Positions 1 through 6,947 of a DNA stretch of 7,199 bases are shown one piece after another; positions within the stretch are counted from its first letter, which is position 1, and each line of letters begins with the position of its first letter. Source of the DNA: Candidatus Pollutiaquabacter sp. (lineage in GTDB: Bacteria; Bacteroidota; Bacteroidia; AKYH767-A; 2013-40CM-41-45); NCBI GenBank assembly GCA_903854075.1, contig CAINVI010000292.1, positions 1 to 7,199 of the forward strand, written 5' to 3'. The notes under the pieces were generated by a model. It did no database searches. It saw only the letters and a program-made list of their open reading frames with translations, and was not told the DNA's origin. A program made the translations under genes and the position numbers.

Positions 1-1
1 C

Positions 2-1093
2 GATATTCTTCCTGTGGTTTATAAGCAAGGTTCATTGGGTGCTTCCGGTGATCTGGCTCCACTGGCACATTTATGTTTGCCGCTTATCGGGGAAGGCGAG
101 GTTATGGTTGATGGTAAACGCCAGTCTGCTAAAGCCGTTTTGAAAAAACACAAATGGTCGCCGATTGAACTTCAGTCCAAAGAAGGTCTGGCATTATTAA
201 ATGGAACACAGTTTATGTCTTCCTGGCTGGTCTACAGTTTACTCCACGCATTTCATTTTGCCTCATTGGCCGATGTGATTGCCGCTATGTCGTTGGAAGC
301 ATTCGACGGTCGGCCTGAACCGTTTGATAAATCATTGCATGTTATTCGTCCTCACCAGGGACAGCTCGATGTGGCCGAGAATTTCCGAAGTATGCTGAAG
401 GGAAGTCAGCTCATCAAACGCAAAAAAGAGCATGTGCAAGATCCGTATTCCTTCCGTTGTATTCCGCAGGTTCACGGTGCTACCCGCGATGCTATTCAAT
501 ATGCTGCGAATGTAGTCTTGACGGAAATCAATTCAGTAACCGATAATCCGACGGTGTTTCCGGAAGAAGATAAGATCCTTTCCGGCGGAAACTTCCACGG
601 ACAACCATTGGCGCTTGCCGCTGATTTCCTCGCTATTGCAATGGCTGAACTGGCCAATATTTCAGAACGAAGAACGTATTTGCTTATTTCCGGACAACGT
701 GGATTGCCTCCTTTTTTGGTTGCTGATCCGGGGTTGAATTCCGGTTTCATGATACCACAATATACGGCAGCTTCTGTGGTTAGTCAAAACAAGCAGTTGT
801 GTACACCGGCTTCGGTGGATTCGATTGTGTCCTCCAACGGACAGGAAGACCATGTAAGTATGGGAGCCAATGCGGCCACTAAACTGTGGCAGGTTACTGA
901 TAATGTCTGTACCGTTTTGGCGATAGAGCTGATGACCGCAGCACAAGCACTGGAGTTCCGGCGTCCGATGCAAAGTTCTCCGGTAGTGGAACAGTTGCAT
1001 GCCTCCTTCCGCAAACAGGTGAAGTTCGTCGAAGAGGATCGGGTCATGTACACGGACATTCGCGATGCAAGAACTTTTCTACAGTTATTTTGA
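2..1093 (+). CDS. hutH: Histidine ammonia-lyase, C-terminal part (5' end outside window)
   Basis: Histidine ammonia-lyase removes ammonia from L-histidine to give urocanate, the first step of histidine breakdown, in the cytoplasm. The frame is open from base 2, so 363 residues are visible. Comparison with the roughly 510-residue Pseudomonas enzyme suggests about 128 N-terminal residues lie outside the window. The Ala-Ser-Gly triad that cyclises into the MIO electrophile is at 41-49, inside GSLGASGDLAPLAHL. Other family landmarks follow in order: EGLALLNGTQ (active-site Asn), QDPYSFRCIPQVHGA (Tyr and Arg), VTDNPTVF, SGGNFHGQP (Phe), LNSGFMIPQYTAAS and GQEDHVSMG (Glu). Spacings between these residues match the Pseudomonas enzyme to within a residue or so. 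GNFHGQP and QEDHVSMG favour a histidine lyase over the tyrosine or phenylalanine lyases of the same fold. No other hut gene is visible. The next gene starts 39 bases downstream on the same strand and is unrelated in function. Confidence 0.95.
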   Translation, partial: DILPVVYKQGSLGASGDLAPLAHLCLPLIGEGEVMVDGKRQSAKAVLKKHKWSPIELQSKEGLALLNGTQFMSSWLVYSLLHAFHFASLADVIAAMSLEAFDGRPEPFDKSLHVIRPHQGQLDVAENFRSMLKGSQLIKRKKEHVQDPYSFRCIPQVHGATRDAIQYAANVVLTEINSVTDNPTVFPEEDKILSGGNFHGQPLALAADFLAIAMAELANISERRTYLLISGQRGLPPFLVADPGLNSGFMIPQYTAASVVSQNKQLCTPASVDSIVSSNGQEDHVSMGANAATKLWQVTDNVCTVLAIELMTAAQALEFRRPMQSSPVVEQLHASFRKQVKFVEEDRVMYTDIRDARTFLQLF

Positions 1094-1132
1094 CCGCTAA
1101 GCCGGCCGAAAAATTATTCATTGATCCGACTG

Positions 1133-4100
1133 ATGTACCGAATACTTGTCTGTCTTTTGGGCTTACCGTTCCTGGTGGCTGCACAGCCGGGTAGGATTAA
1201 TGCGCTGAATTTTTCAACGTTTACCGGTTCTAGGGTAGCTGCAGCGCATGCAGATGCTTCTTCGGCTGATCGTTCACATCCCGAATTTGGACAATTGCCC
1301 TTCACAAATTTACCGTGCACAAATTGCTATGAGGATCTCTCCTCCAGGACATCCTTTTTCCGTCGTTTTGTTTCGGATCAAGGTGGAGTTCGAACTGTTT
1401 TTTATCAATATGCAGCCAGCTCGATTAATTTTCAGGACGAGGATGGACGCTTTCGTTCCATTGATCCGCGGCTAACACCATTGTCGGGTGCCGGGAGAAG
1501 TTATGCGGCGTTACAGCAGCCGATGCCTGTTTCTATCGACGTTGATCAACGCAAGACTTCTCTGAAAATTCGGGATGAGGAATTCAGTTTTAATCGGAAT
1601 ATTCGTTTGTTACATCGTAGTTCATCAGGAATTGAAACGTCCTTGGGGAACGCAGACTGGAGCCGTGTTTCCGCCGGTGATGATGGGATATGTATTACGG
1701 ATATTTATCCGGGAGTTGACCTGGTGATTAGTGTTCGACAGGGCGAAGTGGAATCGGGTTTTTTGCTGAAACAAGTATTACCGTTTACGGATGGCGAATT
1801 GATTTTACTGGGAGATCTTCGACTTCCGGCTAATTGGCAACTGCATTCCGTAAAACGTGATTCATTATCCCAGCTGTCGCATGGAAGTTTTTTCATCACA
1901 ACCGCTCAGGGAGATGCACAGGCTCAGCTTCGACCTTGTTTTGCATTTGATGAAAATCAGTCCGTTTTCCCGTTGCAAAGTGCTGTGCGGAATAATACAC
2001 TCTTAGTGAGTTGTCCCGTAAGTTGGTTGAATGATCCGTCTCGTGTCTATCCGGTTTTACTGGATCCGGTGGTGACTACTCAAGGTATTCTGCCGAATGG
2101 TCCGGGTGGTGTTTCAGGCACAAAATTTTCTCCCGTCTGCTGGACAAACGGATGCGATTATACGTTGAGTGTCCCAACACCGGCCAATGCTAAATTAGTG
2201 CGTGTCCTTAATTCATTCGAGTATTATGCGGTCACCGGCGCTTGTCAGGCACAGGATGGAGGTTATTCGGTTCAACTTGCCGGTTGTATTGCTCCGAGTA
2301 GTGTTCCCGGAGTTTTTACGTGTGCGTCGGCATCTACCAATTACTATTGTACAGCTGTAAATGTCGATATCACAGCGGATGTAGCCGGTTGCTTACCGCC
2401 TGATCAATGTGCGTCAAGCTTGCTCGATTTCACCCTCCATTTTTACCGTTGCAACAACGATCCGGATCCAACGTGTTCTGAAAATTGTATTAGAGCTACA
2501 CAGCCTTGGGTGGTTACGCTGGAAAGTCGAGATCTTGAAGTGCCGTTTATTACACCCGATCAACAAGTCTGTAATGGAACAGCGGTAGGTTTACAAGCCG
2601 TTGCTCAGTTCGGAATCGGACCGTATTCGTATTCGTGGTCGAATGGCGCAACAACGGATACGTTGACGGTATCGCCGGTGGGAACAACTGTTTATACGGT
2701 ATCCGTCTCTGACGACTGTGGAACGATAAGAACTGCTACTACTTCGGTCACTGTGGTAACTAATGTGAATCCGGGTTTCACCGGTAGTCCGGCGACAGTT
2801 TGTGTTAACGAGCCGTTGGTGCTTGTTGCTAATGGAGCAGGTCCTGCTTCTGCGTTTTCCTGGATCGTTCCGGGTTCGAATGCTCCCGCCGGAATTATTT
2901 CTGGATTATCCACAGCTAATTTGCAATACTCGTTGCCGGGAAATTATTCCATCACATTACGTTATCAATCCGGCAGTTGTTATAGCGATTCTACCATACA
3001 ACTTACCGTCACTGCGCCTGCGCCGGTGGAAGCACTGTTGACGGTGTCGCCGGTGGGCTCAATTTGTCCGGGCGATACGCTGGACTATAATGTTTCGGCC
3101 GTAAACGCAGGACTATCACCGAACATTACCTTTTTACTAAATAGTGTTGTTGTGCAATCAGGAAGTGGTTCTTCATTTTCGTCGTCGCAACTTCAGCAAG
3201 GTGACCTGGTACAAGCGGTTGTAGTGTCTTCGGCCAGCTGTGTTTCTCCGGACGTAGATACGGCTTCGTTATTTGTTGTAGTCAGTGGTGCGGTAACTCC
3301 TTCGGTTACTATTACGCCCGATATCGATCCTTGTGTTGGAAATTCGGTTACCTTTTCTGCTGCGCCGGTCAATGGAGGCTCCGCTCCAACCTATCAATGG
3401 TCAGTTAACGGGGTGCCGGTCATCGGTGCGTCATCATCTTCATTTACGATTACGCTTACTAGTAGTGATTCAATCGTTGGAGTTGTCATGACTTCCTCGT
3501 TAAATTGTGTGCTGATACCGCTGGCTACAACGGCCTTTTCCATTGGTAGCGTATCTGCTGCAGCTGTTTCCATCGAGTCGCTCAACGGAGATACGTTGTG
3601 TGATGGAGAAAATGTAACTATTGTTTCACTTCCGCTCAACGGCGGAAATAATCCGAGCTATCAATGGTATCTGAACGGAGTTCAATTGCCCGATACGCAG
3701 GCGGTATTAAGCATTACCGATTTGCAGGCCGGTGATCAGGTGCAGGTAATGATGAGCTCTGATGCGTCGTGTATCACCGGTGGCGCTGTCAGCTCCAATA
3801 TCATTTCTTTTCAGGTGTATCCACCACTTTCTATGTTGGTATTTGGCGCTTCTCCTGTTTGTGAAGGTGAGTCTGTTACATTAGGTGCGCAGGCCTATGG
3901 CGGTGATGGCGGTCCTTATATCTACTCCTGGAACCGTATGCCGGTTATTGGTACGTCCTATGATTTTATCCCATCGTATTCACAGTATGTTGTGGTTGTT
4001 GCGCAAGATGGATGCGGATCTCTTCCAGTGATTGATTCGGCCTATGTAGTGGTGAAGCCTTTGCCGGAAGCCGGTTTTACATTTTCTCCGGTCAATCCGT

Positions 4101-4582
4101 CTTCGCTTAATCCGGTGGTGGAATTTACGGATAGGTCGCAGGGGGCTGTTAACGTCCGCTGGTATTTCGGCGACGGTGATTCAAGTTCGGTGCGCTATCC
4201 GGTGCATACCTACGATAAGGCCGGAAATTATCCGGTCCTACAAGTCGTAACTGCTCCCAACGGTTGTGTAGACACCTTGTTGTATACCTTGATCATTTCG
4301 GAAGATATCGCACTCTATTTTCCAAATACCTTCACGCCTAACGATGACGATAAAAATGAACGTTGGTTTCCTTACGGCGTTGCCGGCATTAAGTACACAT
4401 TTGTAATCCTTGATCGCTGGGGGAAAGCCATTTTTGAGGGCGATCAGGATAATGCCTGGGCAGGAACTTTTATGAATACAACATCGGTTGTTCCGGAAGG
4501 CGTATATAATTTTGTAGTGAAGCTCGATGATAGTCGCTTCGCATCCCAATCGTTCTCCGGAAAGGTGACTCTTGTACGATGA
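1133..4582 (+). CDS. Large secreted Ig/PKD-repeat surface protein with type B T9SS (CHU_C) C-terminal domain
   Basis: This is a 1149-residue exported protein, probably an adhesin or other cell-surface protein; no catalytic domain is recognised. I chose the ATG at 1133 because it opens directly into a compact signal peptide (residues 1-17, cleavage probably VAA|Q). The frame is also open to a TTG at 1121, four codons upstream. Residues about 60-315 hold 'DEDGRFRSIDPRL', 'ITDIYPGVDLVIS' and 'YPVLLDPVV', recalling the N-terminal region of many large Bacteroidota surface proteins (DUF7948-like) and of Rhs/DNRLRE-type wall proteins. Residues 336-452 contain eleven cysteines. Residues about 474-975 form six Ig-like modules with paired cysteines at 480/529, 557/616, 645/703, 734/792, 823/880 and 910/961. 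A PKD domain (about 977-1057) has YFGDGD and HTYDKAGNYPV. Residues 1058-1149 are the CHU_C type B sorting domain (FPNTFTPND, LDRWGKAIFEG, PEGVYNFVVKL). Family knowledge says such proteins cross the outer membrane by T9SS. The ligand is unknown. Confidence 0.9.
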   Translation: MYRILVCLLGLPFLVAAQPGRINALNFSTFTGSRVAAAHADASSADRSHPEFGQLPFTNLPCTNCYEDLSSRTSFFRRFVSDQGGVRTVFYQYAASSINFQDEDGRFRSIDPRLTPLSGAGRSYAALQQPMPVSIDVDQRKTSLKIRDEEFSFNRNIRLLHRSSSGIETSLGNADWSRVSAGDDGICITDIYPGVDLVISVRQGEVESGFLLKQVLPFTDGELILLGDLRLPANWQLHSVKRDSLSQLSHGSFFITTAQGDAQAQLRPCFAFDENQSVFPLQSAVRNNTLLVSCPVSWLNDPSRVYPVLLDPVVTTQGILPNGPGGVSGTKFSPVCWTNGCDYTLSVPTPANAKLVRVLNSFEYYAVTGACQAQDGGYSVQLAGCIAPSSVPGVFTCASASTNYYCTAVNVDITADVAGCLPPDQCASSLLDFTLHFYRCNNDPDPTCSENCIRATQPWVVTLESRDLEVPFITPDQQVCNGTAVGLQAVAQFGIGPYSYSWSNGATTDTLTVSPVGTTVYTVSVSDDCGTIRTATTSVTVVTNVNPGFTGSPATVCVNEPLVLVANGAGPASAFSWIVPGSNAPAGIISGLSTANLQYSLPGNYSITLRYQSGSCYSDSTIQLTVTAPAPVEALLTVSPVGSICPGDTLDYNVSAVNAGLSPNITFLLNSVVVQSGSGSSFSSSQLQQGDLVQAVVVSSASCVSPDVDTASLFVVVSGAVTPSVTITPDIDPCVGNSVTFSAAPVNGGSAPTYQWSVNGVPVIGASSSSFTITLTSSDSIVGVVMTSSLNCVLIPLATTAFSIGSVSAAAVSIESLNGDTLCDGENVTIVSLPLNGGNNPSYQWYLNGVQLPDTQAVLSITDLQAGDQVQVMMSSDASCITGGAVSSNIISFQVYPPLSMLVFGASPVCEGESVTLGAQAYGGDGGPYIYSWNRMPVIGTSYDFIPSYSQYVVVVAQDGCGSLPVIDSAYVVVKPLPEAGFTFSPVNPSSLNPVVEFTDRSQGAVNVRWYFGDGDSSSVRYPVHTYDKAGNYPVLQVVTAPNGCVDTLLYTLIISEDIALYFPNTFTPNDDDKNERWFPYGVAGIKYTFVILDRWGKAIFEGDQDNAWAGTFMNTTSVVPEGVYNFVVKLDDSRFASQSFSGKVTLVR
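3029..3817 (+). repeat. Three tandem ~89-residue Ig-like repeats within the surface protein gene
   Basis: Three consecutive protein-level repeats cover residues about 637-895 of the 1149-residue protein. The first cysteines fall at residues 645, 734 and 823, exactly 89 apart. The second cysteines are at 703, 792 and 880. Units two and three share 'NGG...P.YQW..NGV', followed by a strand and a 'TSS..C' or 'MSSDASC' segment; unit one is more diverged (NAGLSPNITFLLNSV). The DNA copies have drifted, so this is old module duplication rather than a recent tandem array. The preceding module (cysteines 557/616) keeps nearly the same 88-residue phase but looks more PKD-like. Confidence 0.8.
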
Positions 4583-4603
4583 TTATTGAATAACCAGTCG
4601 TAC
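4574..4603. repeat. Inverted repeat spanning the convergent stop codons
   Basis: GTACGA at 4574-4579 is matched by its reverse complement TCGTAC at 4598-4603. The 18-base interior contains a second AT-rich pair, TTATT (4583-4587) and AATAA (4589-4593). Both stop codons lie inside: TGA at 4580-4582 on the + strand and TAA, read on the - strand, at 4585-4583. The outer arms encode Val-Arg near the C-terminus of both proteins, so coding similarity may explain the symmetry. Neither side has a T-tract, so it is not a standard intrinsic terminator. Confidence 0.45.
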
Positions 4604-6367
4604 GTTCTCTGTACGGTTTTCAGTGGTAATACTTAGAATATAAACTCCGGGAGTTTTTCCAAGATCAATTATCTCGCCACTCTTCAAATTGGATTGGAAA
4701 ACAATTCTTCCGTAGGTGTCGGCAACTACAACATTCATCGAAGTTGATGGTGATGATGTAGTCAGAAGAAAACGACCTGAGTTCGGGTTGGGGTAAAGTG
4801 TGAACAGTTTTCGAGAACTCGAAATTTCAGGGAGTGTTGTGGTGGACTCATTGCCACAAACGGTTTTCCGCGAACTGTTAAAGCGTTCTTTGGCAGCAAT
4901 AGTTCCGCTGTTGAGTGATGTTCCCGGTCCAATGGAAGGCCAGGTTGTTCCTGTAATCCAATAGTCAGGAGCAGCAGAAAGATAATAAGAAGAATCGGTC
5001 ATGGTTCCCGTTCCAGTCGGTGTGATTGTTCCCCGAATATTGTTGCCAAACTGGAAGTGGCCGGCGCCGGTAATTGTATAATTACCCTGAAGAAAGGCTG
5101 TACTGGTCACTTCGTTTCCTACGAAATTTTGAAGGTCTGAATTTACTGTGCCGGATGACATGAGAATGCCATAAAGTTCAGCTCGGTTGCGGAAGAACGT
5201 ATTATAGGGTCCGCTGGGTCCCCAGGTCTGGTCCAACTGAATGTTCTGAACGATGTTTCCTTCGAACAGATTGGAAAATGGATAGTGTCCATGCATGGAA
5301 ATATCCGCACCGTAATTGGACGGAAATTCAGAGCGATTCGGTTCCAGGCTATAATTATAAGCAGTCACATTTCCGTTAGCTCCGCACTGGAAGGAAAATG
5401 AATGTCTCAGCTTTCGCATGATATTGTTTTCAATCAGGCATTGTCCGGTATGGTAATATAATGCGATGCCATACCCGTGCATAGAAGATCCGTTGTATTC
5501 GAAAGCATCATGAAAATAAGAACCGGTAACTGTAATATTGGAGGAGGCGTCCAGCAATACATGTGCACTGATGCTTCGCTTTCCTTCAATACCGCGTACC
5601 ATGCAATCGACTGCATAACGGAAATTGATAGTAGGGCAGAAGCAGGATACGCTGTCGATGCGCTCATAGGAAAAACATTCCAGCACTACTTCACGTATCG
5701 GATTTATCTTTGAAATACGTACGTTCAATGTTCCATCGAACGTGATGCGAAGCGGCTTATTGAAGAAAATCGTATCGCCGTTTCGTCCTGTAATCTCTAT
5801 CAGTTGTCCGATAGAATTATCGGCCCATGAAATGGGTTGTGTATCCCAGGTGCCGTTATCTTGTTGTATCTCCGCCCAATCGCCGGTTCCAAAGTAGCCG
5901 CTATCAGCTACCACTACAAAGTTATTGTCTTTCTGATAGCCGCTGTTTACCGGAAAAGAGGTGGCGGTATTGCTACCACTTCCGCTGATACAATAACCAC
6001 TACTTCCGTTGAAGTTGAATTGAAAATGGGTAGAATCAGAGCATGCACCGCGAAGGACAATACTGTCGTTTAGCTGGATCGGACTGTTGAATAAATAATT
6101 CCCGGCGGGAAAAAACAAGATGGTTCTGTTTCCTGCTGCAGCAGAAATCGCAGCATTCAGCGCTGTGCTGTTGTCCGTTATGGAGTCGCCGATTATTCCT
6201 AATGTGGTTACATCCAGCGCTGTTGCATTGGCGTCGATATTGCCGCGATAGCCGGCATTTGTCCAGTCTGTGGTCAACGCAGGTGCAATGGTTTGTCCGC
6301 TACTTTGCTGCAGTATGGAAAAGATAAAGAGTAAAAATAAAGAGGTTGGTATTAAGCTGCTTTTCAT
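4583..6367 (-). CDS. Secreted right-handed beta-helix (pectate-lyase-like) protein with type A T9SS C-terminal domain
   Basis: This 594-residue exported protein probably binds or cleaves a polysaccharide at or beyond the cell surface; the substrate cannot be read from the sequence. A signal peptide covers residues 1 to about 24 (Lys2, hydrophobic 5-19, SSG|Q). Residues about 50-120 resemble the start of the pectate-lyase-3 / GH55-like fold: 'DVTTLGIIGDSITDNSTALNAAI', then 'FFPAGNYLFNSPIQL' and 'IVLRGACSDSTHF'. Residues about 230-460 read as parallel beta-helix coils, with a conserved-looking polar stretch at 353-372 (DISMHGHYPF, LFEGNIVQN) and NTFFRNRAE at 389-397. After a Ser/Thr-rich linker, residues about 520-594 are a type A T9SS sorting domain (LFTLYPNPNSGRFLL, VVVADTYGRIVFQS, GVYILSI, NVRLVIQ). 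The start ATG overlaps the upstream stop in ATGA, indicating translational coupling. Its stop directly abuts that of the convergent gene. A lyase assignment is inference from fold. Confidence 0.88.
   Translation of the reverse strand: MKSSLIPTSLFLLFIFSILQQSSGQTIAPALTTDWTNAGYRGNIDANATALDVTTLGIIGDSITDNSTALNAAISAAAGNRTILFFPAGNYLFNSPIQLNDSIVLRGACSDSTHFQFNFNGSSGYCISGSGSNTATSFPVNSGYQKDNNFVVVADSGYFGTGDWAEIQQDNGTWDTQPISWADNSIGQLIEITGRNGDTIFFNKPLRITFDGTLNVRISKINPIREVVLECFSYERIDSVSCFCPTINFRYAVDCMVRGIEGKRSISAHVLLDASSNITVTGSYFHDAFEYNGSSMHGYGIALYYHTGQCLIENNIMRKLRHSFSFQCGANGNVTAYNYSLEPNRSEFPSNYGADISMHGHYPFSNLFEGNIVQNIQLDQTWGPSGPYNTFFRNRAELYGILMSSGTVNSDLQNFVGNEVTSTAFLQGNYTITGAGHFQFGNNIRGTITPTGTGTMTDSSYYLSAAPDYWITGTTWPSIGPGTSLNSGTIAAKERFNSSRKTVCGNESTTTLPEISSSRKLFTLYPNPNSGRFLLTTSSPSTSMNVVVADTYGRIVFQSNLKSGEIIDLGKTPGVYILSITTENRTENVRLVIQ
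6364..6367 (-). promoter_or_regulatory. ATGA stop-start overlap (translational coupling)
   Basis: Read on the - strand, 6367-6364 is ATGA. The ATG starts the beta-helix protein and the TGA ends the TonB-domain protein. A four-base overlap of this kind normally means the two genes share one mRNA and that ribosomes finishing the first gene restart on the second. It also fixes the beta-helix start, whose signal peptide begins exactly there. Confidence 0.8.
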
Positions 6368-6801
6368 GATTTCTCGGTTGTGATCGTTATCGTGATCGTT
6401 GGTGAAGTGTCTTTGGTCGGTTGCGCAGGGACAAACTGATAGTTTAGGGTTTGCGCTGGTGGTGGCGGTGGTGGAAGCGGTAGCCGGAAATGAATATTTA
6501 TATTTTGGTGGAAGACGACTCGCATCCCCTGATATTTTTTCTTGGCGTACTTCAGCAATTTTACGAGCCGCAATGCTTCTTCGTCGCAGCCATATCCGAT
6601 GCCGTGTTTGATTTTTGTCTTGGTCACATTCCCGAACACATCAAGATCAAAATCTACACTAACAGTTCCTTGTACTTTTTGATCAATGGCAATGTCTGGA
6701 TATCGGAGATTTGATTTAATAAATTCGTCAAGCGCTTTCTTGCCGCCAGGGTAAACGGGCGGTTTGACTACACCTTGCGGATTGTTTTTTTTAGGCTTCA
6801 C
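6364..6801 (-). CDS. Small anchorless TonB C-terminal-domain protein with proline-rich tail
   Basis: This 145-residue protein contains a TonB C-terminal domain, the module that in TonB touches outer-membrane receptors to pass on energy. The domain spans residues about 16-107: YPGGKKALDEFIKSNLRYPDIA, then VQGTVSVDFDLDVFGNV, then GIGYGCDEEALRLVKLL and VVFHQNINIHF, a good match to Bacteroidota members. A usual TonB has an N-terminal membrane helix and a proline-rich spacer before the domain. Here only 15 polar residues precede it, with no signal peptide or helix, and the proline-rich part comes after the domain (six prolines at 110-115), followed by a TITITITT tail. The start is GTG at 6801; no ATG is available and an in-frame TAA lies five codons upstream. 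The usual 'MPKWKPG' segment is replaced by 'LLKYAKKKYQG'. Coupling to the beta-helix gene suggests a shared role, but as written the protein should be cytoplasmic. Function unknown. Confidence 0.8.
   Translation of the reverse strand: MKPKKNNPQGVVKPPVYPGGKKALDEFIKSNLRYPDIAIDQKVQGTVSVDFDLDVFGNVTKTKIKHGIGYGCDEEALRLVKLLKYAKKKYQGMRVVFHQNINIHFRLPLPPPPPPAQTLNYQFVPAQPTKDTSPTITITITTEKS
6380..6402 (-). repeat. Short 12-base tandem repeat encoding a Thr-Ile tail
   Basis: Two near-identical copies of GTGATCGTT plus three bases (+ strand view, 6380-6391 and 6392-6402) encode the TITITIT stretch near the end of the TonB-domain protein. Such low-complexity DNA can change in copy number by slippage. It lies just upstream of the next gene's start. 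Confidence 0.5.
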
Positions 6802-6895
6802 GTCAGGTATGGATTACGTTGGCTTAAAGTTCGAGAGATATCGTTTGTCCTGACCGGTTTGTTCGCTTCGGATGTCAACAATTCAATGTTGGTGC

Positions 6896-6928
6896 AAAAA
6901 AAAACGGGCAACGAATTTCGCTGCCCGT
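6896..6928 (-). terminator. Intrinsic terminator of efp
   Basis: On the - strand a stem with arms ACGGGCA (6928-6922) and TGCCCGT (6910-6904) is perfectly paired over seven bases, mostly G-C. Inside it CGAA/TTCG can add a few more pairs around a small loop. The stem is followed at once by nine T residues (6904-6896). It lies about 20 bases after the efp stop codon and points in the efp direction, so it should separate efp from the downstream TonB-domain and beta-helix pair. Confidence 0.9.
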
Positions 6929-6947
6929 ATACAGTAATGCGGATTTC

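Noticed and set aside
496..1059. Antisense open frames inside hutH
   Set aside because: They lie wholly opposite a well-conserved enzyme gene, have no recognisable motifs, and are of the length expected by chance opposite coding sequence.
1081..1132. Bacteroidota-type promoter (TTG ... TAnnTTTG) for the large surface protein gene
   Set aside because: TATTTTG at 1086-1092 resembles the -7 element but is one base short, and no TTG sits at the right distance upstream. The small GCCGGC palindrome at 1101-1106 has no T-tract, so it is not a terminator either.
3029..3817. CRISPR array or recent tandem DNA duplication
   Set aside because: The period is about 267 bases, in frame, and similarity is only at protein level. 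There are no short identical repeats with unique spacers.
4238..4549. A 103-codon antisense frame opposite the PKD/CHU_C part of the surface protein
   Set aside because: The + strand encodes clear PKD and sorting-domain motifs across the whole span, and the antisense product shows no family resemblance.
6785..6830. A missing N-terminal membrane helix of the TonB-domain gene restored by a frameshift at the A8 run
   Set aside because: All three - strand frames are closed just upstream: TAA at 6816-6814 in the gene's frame, and TGA or TAA codons within about 10 bases of the GTG in the other two. A single indel in the run does not open an upstream reading frame with a hydrophobic segment.
6802..6895. 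Promoter for the TonB-domain / beta-helix pair
   Set aside because: A TTGACA occurs on the - strand near 6874-6879, but nothing like TAnnTTTG or TATAAT follows at normal spacing. A promoter is expected here because of the upstream terminator, but I cannot point to one.
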